NCBI GenBank assembly: GCA_035295705.1
Contig: DATGIN010000172.1
Location: forward strand, 1 to 38,546
Direction: 5' to 3'
Origin: Poindextera sp035295705
GTDB taxonomy: Bacteria; Pseudomonadota; Alphaproteobacteria; Caulobacterales; Caulobacteraceae
Length of the DNA stretch: 38,546 nt
Shown here piece by piece: positions 1 through 8,433 of the stretch (positions are counted from its first letter, which is position 1; every line of letters starts with the position of its first letter). The position numbers and the translations under genes are program-made. The notes beneath the pieces are model-generated. The model was not told the DNA's origin. It saw nothing but the letters and a program-made list of their open reading frames with translations, and ran no database searches.

Positions 1-621
1 TGGTGCAAGATGAAGATCGGGACCGAGCCCGCGAAGGACCCGCACCGCGCCGAGGTCGCCAAGCGCGCTATCGACGGCGCCGCCCTCTTCGTGGACGCCA
101 ACGGCGCCTTTTCGGTCGAACAGGCCCTGGCGTTCGCCGAAGCGGCCAGCGACCTCGACATCCGCTGGTTCGAAGAGCCTGTGACGTCTGACGACGAGGC
201 TGGGCTGGCGCTGATGCGCGAACGCACGCCGCCGGGCCTCGAGATCGCCGCCGGCGAGTACAACTACACCGTCGACGACGCGCGCCGGCTGTTTGCGGCC
301 GGGTCCGTCGACGTCATGCAGGCCGACGTGACCCGTTGCGCCGGCGTGACCGGTTTTTTGCAGATCGCCGCGCTGTGCGAGGCCAACCATATCGACCTCT
401 CCGGTCATTGCGCTCCGGCCATGCACCGCCACGCGGCCTTCGCCGCCATCCGGCTCAGGCACCTCGAGTGGTTCCACGATCACGTTCGCATCGAGCAGAT
501 GCTGTTCGACGGCGCGCCGGTGGTGGAAGACGGCGCCATCGCGCCCGACCTCAGCCGGCCCGGCCATGGCCTTGCGTTGAAGGCCGCCGACGCGGAGCCC
601 TTCCGCGTGGGGGCGGGGTGA
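1..621 (+). CDS. Enolase-superfamily (mandelate racemase/sugar-acid dehydratase type) protein, 5' partial
   Basis: The C-terminal 206 residues of an enzyme whose N-terminal capping domain lies outside the window. The visible barrel half carries the superfamily's active-site set in order: a K-x-K pair (residues 3 and 5 of the visible part), the metal-ligand Asp of VDANGAF (32), the Glu of FEEP (about 58), the Glu of AAGEYN (86), an Asp in QADV (109) and a His in SGHC (136). The Asp-His pair plus K-x-K is the mandelate-racemase subgroup pattern, used to abstract a proton next to a carboxylate, most often to dehydrate sugar acids. The substrate cannot be told. It overlaps the next gene by one base (TGATG) and shares a cluster with a sugar-oxidising GMC dehydrogenase, so a sugar-acid role is a reasonable inference. 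Family call is firm; specificity is not. Confidence 0.88.
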   Translation, partial: WCKMKIGTEPAKDPHRAEVAKRAIDGAALFVDANGAFSVEQALAFAEAASDLDIRWFEEPVTSDDEAGLALMRERTPPGLEIAAGEYNYTVDDARRLFAAGSVDVMQADVTRCAGVTGFLQIAALCEANHIDLSGHCAPAMHRHAAFAAIRLRHLEWFHDHVRIEQMLFDGAPVVEDGAIAPDLSRPGHGLALKAADAEPFRVGAG

Positions 622-1457
622 TGCGGCTGAGATCGCGGCGGCCAGCCCACGACGCGGGCCGGACGCTGAACTTGAGCGCGGCCATTCTGGCGCTGGCGGT
701 CCTGGCCGACAGCGGCGTCGAGCACTACCGCGGCTCGTTCCACAACAAGACGATGTTTGCGCCCCTGGCCGCGGCGGCGCTGGCCATCGCAGCCAGCCTC
801 TACGGAGTTTCCGACCGCAGGCGCGGGCGGCATGGCGGCCGCGATGCGATCTACGCAACCGCCGCGGCGGTCGGCGTCGCCGGGCTGGGCTTCCACCTCT
901 ACAACGTCACCAAGCGCCCTGGCGGGTTCACCTGGCAGAACCTCTTCTACGCCGCGCCCATCGGAGCGCCGGCCGCACTGCTGCTCTCGGGGCTGTTGGG
1001 GCGCGGGGCCGAGCGGGTCCGCGACGCCGGTCGTGGCGCTCCGACGTTTTTCGGCGCCCCCGCCGGCAAGGTGCTCGCCGCGACCAGCGCGGTCGGCCTT
1101 GCCGGGACGGTCGGGGAAGCCGGGCTGCTGCACTTCCGCGGCGCCTTCCAGAACCCGGCCATGGCGCTGCCGGTGACGCTGCCGCCGGTCGCGGCCGGCT
1201 TGCTGGCGGCGGCGGCCGTCCGCCCCGGCCGGTGGCTGCGGCGGATCGCCGGCGTATGGCTCAGCCTTACCGCGGCGCTCGGACTGGCCGGCGTCGGCTT
1301 CCATCTGTTCGGCGTGCAGCGTGGCATGGGCGGCTGGCGGAACTGGAGCCAGAACCTTCTGAACGGGCCGCCGCTGCCCGCCCCGCCCAGCTTCACGGGC
1401 CTGGCGCTGGCTGGGCTGGCGGCTCTCTCCCTCATGCCGGAAGACGCCGATGGGTGA
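621..1457 (+). CDS. Membrane protein with an internal tandem duplication, function unknown
   Basis: A 278-residue hydrophobic protein that I do not recognise. ATG at 621 is chosen because it overlaps the upstream stop as TGATG. It consists of two related halves, about residues 20-127 and 152-272. GVEHYRGSFHNKTM (32-45) matches GLLHFRGAFQNPAM (168-181). GVAGLGFHLYNV (85-96) matches GLAGVGFHLFGV (221-232). A GG-aromatic stretch with QN and a Pro-rich turn follows in both (101-117 and 237-255). Each half has about three membrane segments joined by a charged linker. The conserved HxRG and GFHL histidines are the only obvious candidates for ligands. It overlaps the next gene by 8 bases and sits between a sugar-acid enzyme and GMC dehydrogenase subunits, so it could be a membrane partner of that dehydrogenase (inference). 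Confidence 0.85.
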   Translation: MRLRSRRPAHDAGRTLNLSAAILALAVLADSGVEHYRGSFHNKTMFAPLAAAALAIAASLYGVSDRRRGRHGGRDAIYATAAAVGVAGLGFHLYNVTKRPGGFTWQNLFYAAPIGAPAALLLSGLLGRGAERVRDAGRGAPTFFGAPAGKVLAATSAVGLAGTVGEAGLLHFRGAFQNPAMALPVTLPPVAAGLLAAAAVRPGRWLRRIAGVWLSLTAALGLAGVGFHLFGVQRGMGGWRNWSQNLLNGPPLPAPPSFTGLALAGLAALSLMPEDADG

Positions 1458-2103
1458 CCGCTACCCGGGCTACGACGTGCTGTCCAAGCGTCACTCCCCG
1501 TCCTGGAACGACCAGACCCGGCGGGTCATCGACCAGCGCCTGGCGATCGATCCGGATGCGCACCGGTTCCTGAACGAGCTGGAGTGGCGGACGCTGAAGG
1601 CGATCTGCTCCCGGATCATCCCGCAGCCGACCGCGCGTGAGCGGCCTGCGCCGCTGGCGGCCATGATCGACGAGCGCCTCGTGAAGGGGGCAAGCGACGG
1701 CTATCGCAACGCCAGCCTTCCTCCGCTCCGCGAAGCATGGCGGCGCGGCATCGCCGCGCTCGAAGCGGAAGCGCAAACGCGGCATGGGCGCGGCTTCGCC
1801 GAGCTCGAGGGCGCCGCGCAGGACGGCCTCCTGACCGCGGCCCAGCGCGGCCTCGCCGCGCATCCAGCGTGGGATGGGATGCCGCCCGACCTCTTCTTCG
1901 CCGATCGGCTGCTGTTCGACATCGTCAGCGCCTACTACGCCCATCCGCACGCCTGGAACGAGATCGGCTTCGGCGGACCGGCCGATCCGCGCGGCTACGT
2001 GCGGCTCGCGTTCGACCGCCGCGATCCCTGGGAAGCGGCGGAAGCGCGCTCCGGGAACGAGGCCAGCGCGCGCCGCGAGAACGCGCATGTCGGACGCCGC
2101 TGA
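1450..2103 (+). CDS. Gluconate 2-dehydrogenase subunit 3 family protein
   Basis: A 217-residue protein resembling the small subunit (subunit 3 family) of membrane-bound gluconate/glucose-type GMC dehydrogenases. The support is an N-terminal helix region typical of the family (LNELEWRTLKAICSRIIPQ, about 41-59), a DRLLFDIVSAYYAHP helix near 157 and the closing WNEIGFGGPADPRGYVRL block near 174-191. In known complexes this subunit chaperones or stabilises the flavin subunit and is often Tat-exported; no Tat or Sec signal is seen here, so the complex may act on the cytoplasmic side or hitch-hike. It overlaps the membrane protein upstream (8 bases) and the GMC subunit downstream (17 bases), strong evidence for translational coupling. 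No cytochrome c subunit is visible in the window. Confidence 0.82.
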   Translation: MGDRYPGYDVLSKRHSPSWNDQTRRVIDQRLAIDPDAHRFLNELEWRTLKAICSRIIPQPTARERPAPLAAMIDERLVKGASDGYRNASLPPLREAWRRGIAALEAEAQTRHGRGFAELEGAAQDGLLTAAQRGLAAHPAWDGMPPDLFFADRLLFDIVSAYYAHPHAWNEIGFGGPADPRGYVRLAFDRRDPWEAAEARSGNEASARRENAHVGRR

Positions 2104-3727
2104 CGCCCCCCGCGCCGTCGGCCGCCGCGCTCCCGACGTCTTCCGTGTCGGCGGATGGGTTCCCATGGCGCAATACGCGGACAGCGAGGCGGTCGATTTC
2201 GCGATCGTCGGCACCGGCGCCGGCGGCGGGACGCTGGCCTGCAAGCTCGCGGAGTACGGTTTCTCGGTCGTCGGATTCGATGCCGGTCCCTACTGGCGCC
2301 CGCTTGAGGACTTCGCCTCCGACGAGCGTCACCAATCCAAGCTCTACTGGACGGACGAACGGGTGGTCGACGGCGAAGACCCGTTGCAACTCGGCTCGAA
2401 CAACTCCGGCCGCTCGGTCGGCGGCTCGACGGTGCACTTCGCGATGGTTTCGCTGCGTTTCCGTCCGGAGTGGTTCAAGTCGCGCTCGCTGCTGGGCTAC
2501 GGGGCCGACTGGCCCGTCGATTGGCGCGAGATGTGGGGCTACTACCGCGAGGTCGAGCGCGCCTTGTGCGTCTCGGGGCCCGTTACCTACCCCTGGGGCC
2601 CGCATCGGCCGGCCTATCCCTACCGTGAGCATGAGCTCAACGCGCCGGCGCGCGCGATGGCGCAGGGATGCGAGGCCCTCGGGCTGAAGTGGACGCCCAC
2701 CCCGATCGCGACGCTTTCCGCTCCTCGCGGCCAAGCGCATCCGTGCGTCTACCGCGGCATGTGCGTGATCGGCTGCTCCACCAACGCCAAGCAAAGCGTT
2801 CTCACCACGTGGCTGCCGCGGGCGCTCGAAGCCGGCGCAGAGATCCGTGATCTCGCCATGGTATCGCGCATCGAGCATGACGACGCCGGCCGCATTACCG
2901 GCGTCCACTATCACCGGGACGGGCAGTGGCGGTTCCAGCGCGCCAGAAACGTCGTGGTGGCCGGGTATGCAATCGAGACGCCCCGGCTGTTGCTCAACTC
3001 CGCTTCCAGCCGCTTCCCGGACGGCCTCGCCAATTCCTCGGGACTGGTCGGCAAGAACCTGATGGTGCAGTCGAACCAGGCGGTGTGGGGCTTCATGAAG
3101 CAGGACGTCAGGCCCTACAAAGGTCCGCCCTCCTTGGCGCTGACCGAGCACTGGAACTACGCCGACGACGGCAAGGACTTCTTCGGCGGCTACTGCTTCA
3201 TGAGCCAGGGCGTGCTGCCGACGACGCTGGCCAACGTCCACGCCAAGCGCGGGCTCTGGGGCCAGCCCCTAGTCGAGGCCATGCAGCGCTACAATCACAC
3301 CGTCGGCGTGAAGCTGGTCGGCGAGTGCATGCCGCAGGAAGGCAATCGCGTGACGCTCGCCGACGAGAGGGACGCCTTCGGCCTGCCGGTCGCGCGCGTG
3401 ACCTACTCTTACGGAGACAACGACAAGCGGATGATCACCCATGCGCTGGCCTCCATGCGCGAAGTGATGGCCGCGGCGGGCGCGGGCGAGCTCTGGGACG
3501 AGACGAACGACACGGCGCACATGAACGGCACCGCGCGCATGGGCGAGGATCCGGCCGCGAGCGTCGTCAACGCCGACTGCCGCGCGTGGGACATTCCCAA
3601 TCTTTGGGTGTGCGATGGCTCGGTGTTTCCGACCGTCGGCGGCGTAAACCCGTCGCTCACCATCCAGGCTATCGCCTGTCGCACGGCCGACCGCATCAAG
3701 GCCCTGGCGGCCAGGGGGGAGCTCTGA
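2087..3727 (+). CDS. GMC-family flavoprotein dehydrogenase (gluconate/glucose dehydrogenase catalytic subunit type)
   Basis: A 546-residue FAD-dependent oxidoreductase. ATG at 2087 places the FAD dinucleotide-binding loop IVGTGAGGG at residues 40-48. The C-terminal catalytic block has HMNGTARMG (His478) and GGVNPSLT (Asn521), the expected GMC His/Asn pair. Between them, CVYRGMCVIGC (Cys220, 226, 230) has the C-x5-C-x3-C spacing reminiscent of the iron-sulfur cysteines in bacterial FAD-glucose dehydrogenases, which pass electrons to a cytochrome rather than to oxygen. With the overlapping subunit-3-like gene this points to a multi-subunit sugar or sugar-acid dehydrogenase. The substrate is unknown, and the external electron acceptor subunit is not visible. 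Convergent with the next gene, 10 bases away. Confidence 0.92.
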   Translation: MSDAADAPRAVGRRAPDVFRVGGWVPMAQYADSEAVDFAIVGTGAGGGTLACKLAEYGFSVVGFDAGPYWRPLEDFASDERHQSKLYWTDERVVDGEDPLQLGSNNSGRSVGGSTVHFAMVSLRFRPEWFKSRSLLGYGADWPVDWREMWGYYREVERALCVSGPVTYPWGPHRPAYPYREHELNAPARAMAQGCEALGLKWTPTPIATLSAPRGQAHPCVYRGMCVIGCSTNAKQSVLTTWLPRALEAGAEIRDLAMVSRIEHDDAGRITGVHYHRDGQWRFQRARNVVVAGYAIETPRLLLNSASSRFPDGLANSSGLVGKNLMVQSNQAVWGFMKQDVRPYKGPPSLALTEHWNYADDGKDFFGGYCFMSQGVLPTTLANVHAKRGLWGQPLVEAMQRYNHTVGVKLVGECMPQEGNRVTLADERDAFGLPVARVTYSYGDNDKRMITHALASMREVMAAAGAGELWDETNDTAHMNGTARMGEDPAASVVNADCRAWDIPNLWVCDGSVFPTVGGVNPSLTIQAIACRTADRIKALAARGEL

Positions 3728-3737
3728 CGACTGCGGC

Positions 3738-4748
3738 CTACCGGCGCGCGAGCACCGCGGTCGCCGCGCCAAGTCCGAATGCGAACAGCGCGCCGGCGGC
3801 GACGACGCCCAGCCGGGCCGCTTCGCCGGGCGCCAGGAGGGCGGCGTGTGCGGCCTCGCCGCTGAATGAGCCGTCTGTCCGGTGCAGCGCGGCCACCGGC
3901 GCCGCCAGGTTGTCCTCCCGGCCCGGCGGTAGAGCGCGATCGGTCTGTTGGCCTGACACGGCCCGCCGCGCAAGGTAGCGGTCCAGGAACCCGGGCGCGA
4001 TCGCGTTGCCGAGGATCGTCTCGAACGTCGAAAGGCCGAGCCAATATTCGCGCATCCGTCCGTCCGCGGCGCGCAACACCGCGTCGGCCACGACCTCCGG
4101 CTGAATGGGCCGACCCATGGGCCGCGGCTCCCGGTCGATGTGGACGCGCGCCCAGTCGAATTGCGGGGTGTTCACCGCCGGCAGGTCGACGACGGCGATC
4201 GAAACGCGCGAGCCCTCGTGAATCAGCTCGGTCCTCACCGAGTCGGTGAAGCCGCGGATGGCGTGCTTGGCGCCGCAGTAGGCCGATTGCAGGGGGATGC
4301 CGCGGTAGGCGAGCGCCGAGCCCATTTGCACGATGCGGCCGCGGTCGCGCGGGCGCATCGACTTCAGCGCCGCCATCGTCCCGTACACGAAGCCGAGGTA
4401 GGTCACCTCGGTCACGCGCCGGAACTCATCGGGCGTCATCTTGGCCAGCGGCGAGAAGACCGTCTCCATCGCATCGTTGATCCAGACGTCGACGGGCCCC
4501 AGCGCCTGCTCCAGCCGGTCGGCCGCCGCGAAGACGGCGCTGGCGTCGGCCACATCGGCCGGCTCGAACGCCGCCTCGGCGGCGCCGGACGCCCGCGCTT
4601 CCTCGGCGGCGGATTGAAGCGCGGTCGCGTCGCGCGCGATGACGCCGATGCGATCGCCGTTGCGGGCGAACCGCTGCGCAATGGCGCGGCCGATTCCGGC
4701 GGAGCCGCCGGTGATCACGATGGTTCGGGGGGACACAGCGGAAGGCAT
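3738..4748 (-). CDS. Short-chain dehydrogenase/reductase with C-terminal membrane segment
   Basis: A 336-residue classical SDR. It has the NAD(P) loop TGGSAGIG (13-20), an Asn-containing NDAMET in place of the usual NNAG (Asn91), catalytic Ser144 and Tyr157-x3-Lys161 (YCGAK). After the roughly 250-residue Rossmann domain there is a charged linker and a hydrophobic tail (about 305-332, LGVVAAGALFAFGLGAAT), so the protein is probably tail-anchored in the inner membrane. ATG at 4748 is preferred; a TTG two codons upstream (4754) is possible. Neither start has a clear Shine-Dalgarno. Substrate unknown. It lies downstream of the debranching-type enzyme on the same strand, 51 bases from that gene's stop, so it may be co-transcribed with it. 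Confidence 0.88.
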   Translation of the reverse strand: MPSAVSPRTIVITGGSAGIGRAIAQRFARNGDRIGVIARDATALQSAAEEARASGAAEAAFEPADVADASAVFAAADRLEQALGPVDVWINDAMETVFSPLAKMTPDEFRRVTEVTYLGFVYGTMAALKSMRPRDRGRIVQMGSALAYRGIPLQSAYCGAKHAIRGFTDSVRTELIHEGSRVSIAVVDLPAVNTPQFDWARVHIDREPRPMGRPIQPEVVADAVLRAADGRMREYWLGLSTFETILGNAIAPGFLDRYLARRAVSGQQTDRALPPGREDNLAAPVAALHRTDGSFSGEAAHAALLAPGEAARLGVVAAGALFAFGLGAATAVLARR

Positions 4749-4799
4749 GACCAAGACGCTGGGCTAACCCGCCACGGCGCGCCGCGGTTCCGAGCCGGC

Positions 4800-7028
4800 T
4801 CACGGCAGCGCCGTCGCAAAGGCATGCGCGTCGGCCGCGTCGGCGTCTCCTGGCCCGATCACCCGCAGGCCGCTGTCGTTGTGCGACACATCGAAGCCGC
4901 AGCGCCCGCCTTGGTCGCGGAAGACCCTCAAGGTCAGGCGGCCGGCGCCGACCGCCACGTTCTCGAGCAAGAGTTCCGGCAGCCACTCCGGAAGCAGCGG
5001 ATCGACGATCACCGCGCCCAGCGGGGCCGCCGGCCGCACGCCGGCCAGGGTGGCGACCAGGAGGATGATGGCGCCCGCCGACCACGCCTGCGGGCTGCAG
5101 GCGTCAGGATAGAGGCCCGGATGGGGGTGCGCTTCATCGCGAGCGTGGCCGCCGAAGAGCTCGGGCAGTCGGTGGTCCTCGAACAACTGCGTGGCCTGCA
5201 GCGTCGCCGCCGCCAGCTTGTGCAGCGGCCCAATCATTCCGTATCGGGCGAAGCCGCGCGCGGCGAGCGCGTTGGCGAACGGCCAGACGGAGCCGATGTG
5301 GTAGCCGAGCGGATTGTACGACGGGTGCCGGCGGCTGAGCGTCCGGATGCCCCAGCCGGTGAACATCTCCTCGCTCATCAGCCGCTCGGCCACCTCCTTC
5401 GCCCGCTCCGGCTCGAGGATGCCGTAGGCAAGGCAGCCGCCGGGATCGGAGGCTATGGTTCTGATCTGTCGCTTGTCCGGATCCAGCCCAAGCGCGACGA
5501 AGGACTCGTCCTGCATCCAGAAGCGTTCATGAAAGGCTTGCCGCAGCGCATCCGCCTGCGCCTCGAGGTCGACGGCCAGCGCGTCTTCGCCGAGCGCTCG
5601 GAACACCAGCGCCATGCCTCGCTTCGCCGCGTAGAACAGCCCTTGGATGTCGCAGAGCGCGATCGGGTCCGGCACGATTCGGCCGTCCGGGTAGAGGATG
5701 GCGTCGCTGGCGTCCTTCCAACCCTGGTTCTTCAGCCCACGGCGGCCGGCGAAGGTCTGGTACTCGTAGAGGCCATCGCCATCCAGGTCGCCATCGCGGT
5801 CCATCCACGCCAGCGTGCGAAGCGCCAGATCGCGAAAGCGCCGGACGAGGCCAAGATCGCCGCTCCAGGCAAAAGCCGACGCCAGGCCGGTGAGAAAGAG
5901 GCCGGACGCGGAGTGGTCGCCGTAGTAGCGGAGGAACGGCGTCTTGCCCAAGAGTGCGCTCGGGCCGAGCTCTCGCTGGTGCAGCACGCGGCCGGGCTGC
6001 GCATCGTGGGTCGGATCGTAGGCGGTTGCCGTCCAGCGTCCGACAAGGCCGAGCGCGCCCTTAAGGATCGCCGGGTCGAGCAGCAGGCTTTGCCATCCGG
6101 CCATCAGCGAGTCGCGGCCGAACAGCGCTATGTAGCGGGGCGCGCCGGCGGTCGGGGTGAGACGTTCGTCGCCCTCGCCATCGCCGAGGCGCAGCGCGGC
6201 CAGATCGTGCGCCGCCCGTCGCCAGGCGTGCGTGACCAGTTCCGAGCGGGTGGAGAGCCGGCAAAGGGCCGCACGGGAGAGGTCCCGACTGGAGGACGAC
6301 CGGTCCGGAAGTTCCGCTGCGAAGGCCGGGTCGAACAGCGGCTCGATCGCGACCCGGACGCTGGCCTCCTGCTGCGACGGCAGCTCCAGGGTCAGGCGCA
6401 ACTCGCCCGCATGCCAACTGGAGGGCGCGGGGCCTTCGACGCGCACTCGCGTCGCGTGGTGCAGGGCCGGATGGCGACAACGCAGCACCAGCTCGCCGCC
6501 GCCGGCCCAGCTGAACGCCACCGGCGCGAACCCGGGGCGCCGGCCGGCCTTGGCGGCAGCCTGGTCGGCGTAGTCGGCGCGCGGCCGCCAGCTCAGCCGC
6601 AGCCTCGCCGTGGCCGCCCCGTGGTTGGCGAGATGGTATTCGTAAACCAGCCCATCCTCGACCAGGGAGGCGACCGCGCGGATCTCGATCGCGCGGCGAA
6701 CGCGCTCGTCGTCCGACCGCCCCGATCGCCGCGCGGCCGGGAGCGGCGCAAGGTAATAGGCCAGCAGCCGGTCCGCGCCGATCCGCTCCGCGTTGGCCAA
6801 CTCCGGCCTCCGCCCGTCGATGCGGAAGTCAAGGCGCGAGAGAAAGCGCGTGCGGTGATAGAAGAAGCCGGTCGCGCCGCCGCGGATCTCCGCCGCCGGG
6901 TCGACCAGCAGGCATATGTGGCCCCGATAGACATAGGCGGGACCGCCGCGCAGCTGAGCCACATCCCATGGCGTTGTCGCGCCGAGTCCGTCGGCGCCAG
7001 CCCACTCCACCTTCGCCGAGTCCTCCAT
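4800..7028 (-). CDS. Glycogen-debranching-enzyme-type glycosidase (amylo-alpha-1,6-glucosidase family)
   Basis: A 742-residue protein with an N-terminal beta-rich domain of the bacterial debranching-enzyme type (about 25-290; GFFYHRTRFLSRLDFRIDG) followed by an (alpha/alpha)6-barrel. Family-typical barrel landmarks are IALFGRDSLMAGWQS, NQGWKDASDAI, CDIQGLFYAAKRG and DACSPQAWSAGA. Related proteins cleave alpha-1,6 or other alpha-glucosidic branches of glycogen-like or plant-derived glycans, but many members are uncharacterised. The frame is open upstream to 7292, which would run into the divergent transporter gene. I chose ATG 7028 because it gives a normal-length N-terminus and leaves 142 bases for a shared promoter region. 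No signal peptide is evident. GH15 at 14309 may act on related glucans. Confidence 0.87.
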   Translation of the reverse strand: MEDSAKVEWAGADGLGATTPWDVAQLRGGPAYVYRGHICLLVDPAAEIRGGATGFFYHRTRFLSRLDFRIDGRRPELANAERIGADRLLAYYLAPLPAARRSGRSDDERVRRAIEIRAVASLVEDGLVYEYHLANHGAATARLRLSWRPRADYADQAAAKAGRRPGFAPVAFSWAGGGELVLRCRHPALHHATRVRVEGPAPSSWHAGELRLTLELPSQQEASVRVAIEPLFDPAFAAELPDRSSSSRDLSRAALCRLSTRSELVTHAWRRAAHDLAALRLGDGEGDERLTPTAGAPRYIALFGRDSLMAGWQSLLLDPAILKGALGLVGRWTATAYDPTHDAQPGRVLHQRELGPSALLGKTPFLRYYGDHSASGLFLTGLASAFAWSGDLGLVRRFRDLALRTLAWMDRDGDLDGDGLYEYQTFAGRRGLKNQGWKDASDAILYPDGRIVPDPIALCDIQGLFYAAKRGMALVFRALGEDALAVDLEAQADALRQAFHERFWMQDESFVALGLDPDKRQIRTIASDPGGCLAYGILEPERAKEVAERLMSEEMFTGWGIRTLSRRHPSYNPLGYHIGSVWPFANALAARGFARYGMIGPLHKLAAATLQATQLFEDHRLPELFGGHARDEAHPHPGLYPDACSPQAWSAGAIILLVATLAGVRPAAPLGAVIVDPLLPEWLPELLLENVAVGAGRLTLRVFRDQGGRCGFDVSHNDSGLRVIGPGDADAADAHAFATALP

Positions 7029-7129
7029 CCCGGGCTTGAACGCGCAAAGCGGCGAAGCGGCGCCGTCGTTCGCGGCGCGGCGCGTTAAGCGCGTCCGAAC
7101 ATCGCCCTCAGAACCAGGGGACGACGGTT

Positions 7130-7160
7130 GCGTTTGTGATTGCGACTGATTATCAAACGC
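7130..7160. promoter_or_regulatory. Inverted repeat in the debranching enzyme/Nramp divergent region
   Basis: GCGTTTG (7130-7136) and CAAACGC (7154-7160) are perfect inverted arms, and the right arm overlaps the odd-length palindrome TGATTATCA (7147-7155). This AT-richer patch ends 10 bases before the transporter's ATG. The position suits an operator for a metal-responsive repressor, but it matches no consensus that I can assign with confidence. Confidence 0.35.
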
Positions 7161-7170
7161 GAACCCCGCG

Positions 7171-8433
7171 ATGACCGCCGCACCCGCCACCCAGCGTTCC
7201 GTACGCGTCCCTCGCCCGCGCCATTGGCTGGCGATCGCCGGTCCGGGCCTGCTGGTGATGCTGGCCGACACCGACGCCGGCAGCCTGATCACCGCGGCCC
7301 AGAGCGGAGCGCAGTGGGGCTACAAGCTCTTGGCCTTGCAGCTCATCCTCATCCCGATCTTGTTCGTGGTGCAGGAGCTGACGGTCCGTCTCGGCCTCAT
7401 CACCGGCAAGGGGCACGGCGAGCTGATCCGCGACCGGTTCGGCAAGGCCTGGGCGTGGCTCTCCGTCTCGACCCTGATGCTCGCCTGCGTCGGCGCCATC
7501 GTCACCCAGCTCGCCGGCATGGCCGGCGTTGCTGCGCTGTTCGGCATCCCGACGCCCTTGATGATGGCGGTCGTGATCGGGCTGATCCTCTTGATGGTCT
7601 GGACCGGCTCCTACAGGTCGGTCGAGCGGGTCGCGATCGTGTTCGGCCTCTTCGAGCTCGCCTTCGTCGTCGTCGCGTGGCGCGCGGCGCCGCATTTCGG
7701 GCAAGTGGTTCGACAGCTCGGCCAGGCGCCGCTTGGCGACCCGAAATATCTCTATCTGGTCGCCGCCAACCTCGGCGCCGTGATCATGCCCTGGATGATC
7801 TTCTACCAGCAGTCGGCCGTGCTCGATAAGCAGCTCGGGCCGGCGGACCTGAAGGTCGCGCGGATCGACACCGCGGTCGGCGCGGTGGTCACCCAGGCGG
7901 TCATGATCGCGGTGCTCCTGGCCACGGGGGCGACCATCCACATGGCCAACCCCAACGCCTCGCTCAGCGATGTCCAGCAGATTGCCCACGCGATCATCCC
8001 CTTCCTCGGCGATACGGTCGGACGGCTGGTGTTCGCCGCCGGCATGACCGGAGCGGCGCTGGTGGCGACCGTCGTGGTGAGCCTGGCGGCGGCATGGGGC
8101 GTCGGTGAAGTGGCCGGCTACAAGCGCTCGCTGGAGGACCACCCGCGCGAGGCGCCCTGGTTCTACGGCATCTTCTCCGCCTGCCTCATCGCCGGCGGCC
8201 TTCTGGTCGCGTCGGGCGTCAACCTCGTCAATCTCTCGATCGCGGTCGAGGTGATGAACGCGCTCCTGCTCCCGATCGTGCTCGGCTTCCTGTTCATGCT
8301 GGGCTTAAAGGCGCTGCCGGACGCCTATCGGCTGAAAGGGATCTACGCCTGGCTGACCGGCGCCATCGTCGTCGTCAGCGCAGGTTTCGGTGTCTACGCG
8401 GGCATCACGGGCGCTCTTGCCGGCGGCAATTGA
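7171..8433 (+). CDS. Nramp-family divalent-metal-type transporter, non-canonical metal site
   Basis: A 420-residue integral membrane protein with about eleven hydrophobic segments and the Nramp/MntH architecture. GPGLLVMLADTDAGSLITAA (24-43) aligns with the TM1 block where classical members have DPGN; here the motif is DTDAGS. The TM6 block reads VIMPWMIFYQQSA (Met206) where classical members have MPHN-like residues, so the metal-coordinating Met is kept but the following His is Trp. This describes a distinct Nramp branch (similar to B. subtilis YcsG-like proteins) whose substrate may not be Mn or Fe. No clear Shine-Dalgarno precedes ATG 7171. It is divergent from the debranching enzyme and abuts the next gene's stop (8434) with no gap. 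Confidence 0.88.
   Translation: MTAAPATQRSVRVPRPRHWLAIAGPGLLVMLADTDAGSLITAAQSGAQWGYKLLALQLILIPILFVVQELTVRLGLITGKGHGELIRDRFGKAWAWLSVSTLMLACVGAIVTQLAGMAGVAALFGIPTPLMMAVVIGLILLMVWTGSYRSVERVAIVFGLFELAFVVVAWRAAPHFGQVVRQLGQAPLGDPKYLYLVAANLGAVIMPWMIFYQQSAVLDKQLGPADLKVARIDTAVGAVVTQAVMIAVLLATGATIHMANPNASLSDVQQIAHAIIPFLGDTVGRLVFAAGMTGAALVATVVVSLAAAWGVGEVAGYKRSLEDHPREAPWFYGIFSACLIAGGLLVASGVNLVNLSIAVEVMNALLLPIVLGFLFMLGLKALPDAYRLKGIYAWLTGAIVVVSAGFGVYAGITGALAGGN

Noticed and set aside
4140..7088. A 982-codon open frame on the plus strand opposite the debranching-type enzyme.
   Set aside because: It is antisense to a clearly conserved protein; its product is Arg/Gly/Ala-rich with no recognisable domain. 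Long antisense frames are expected at this GC content.
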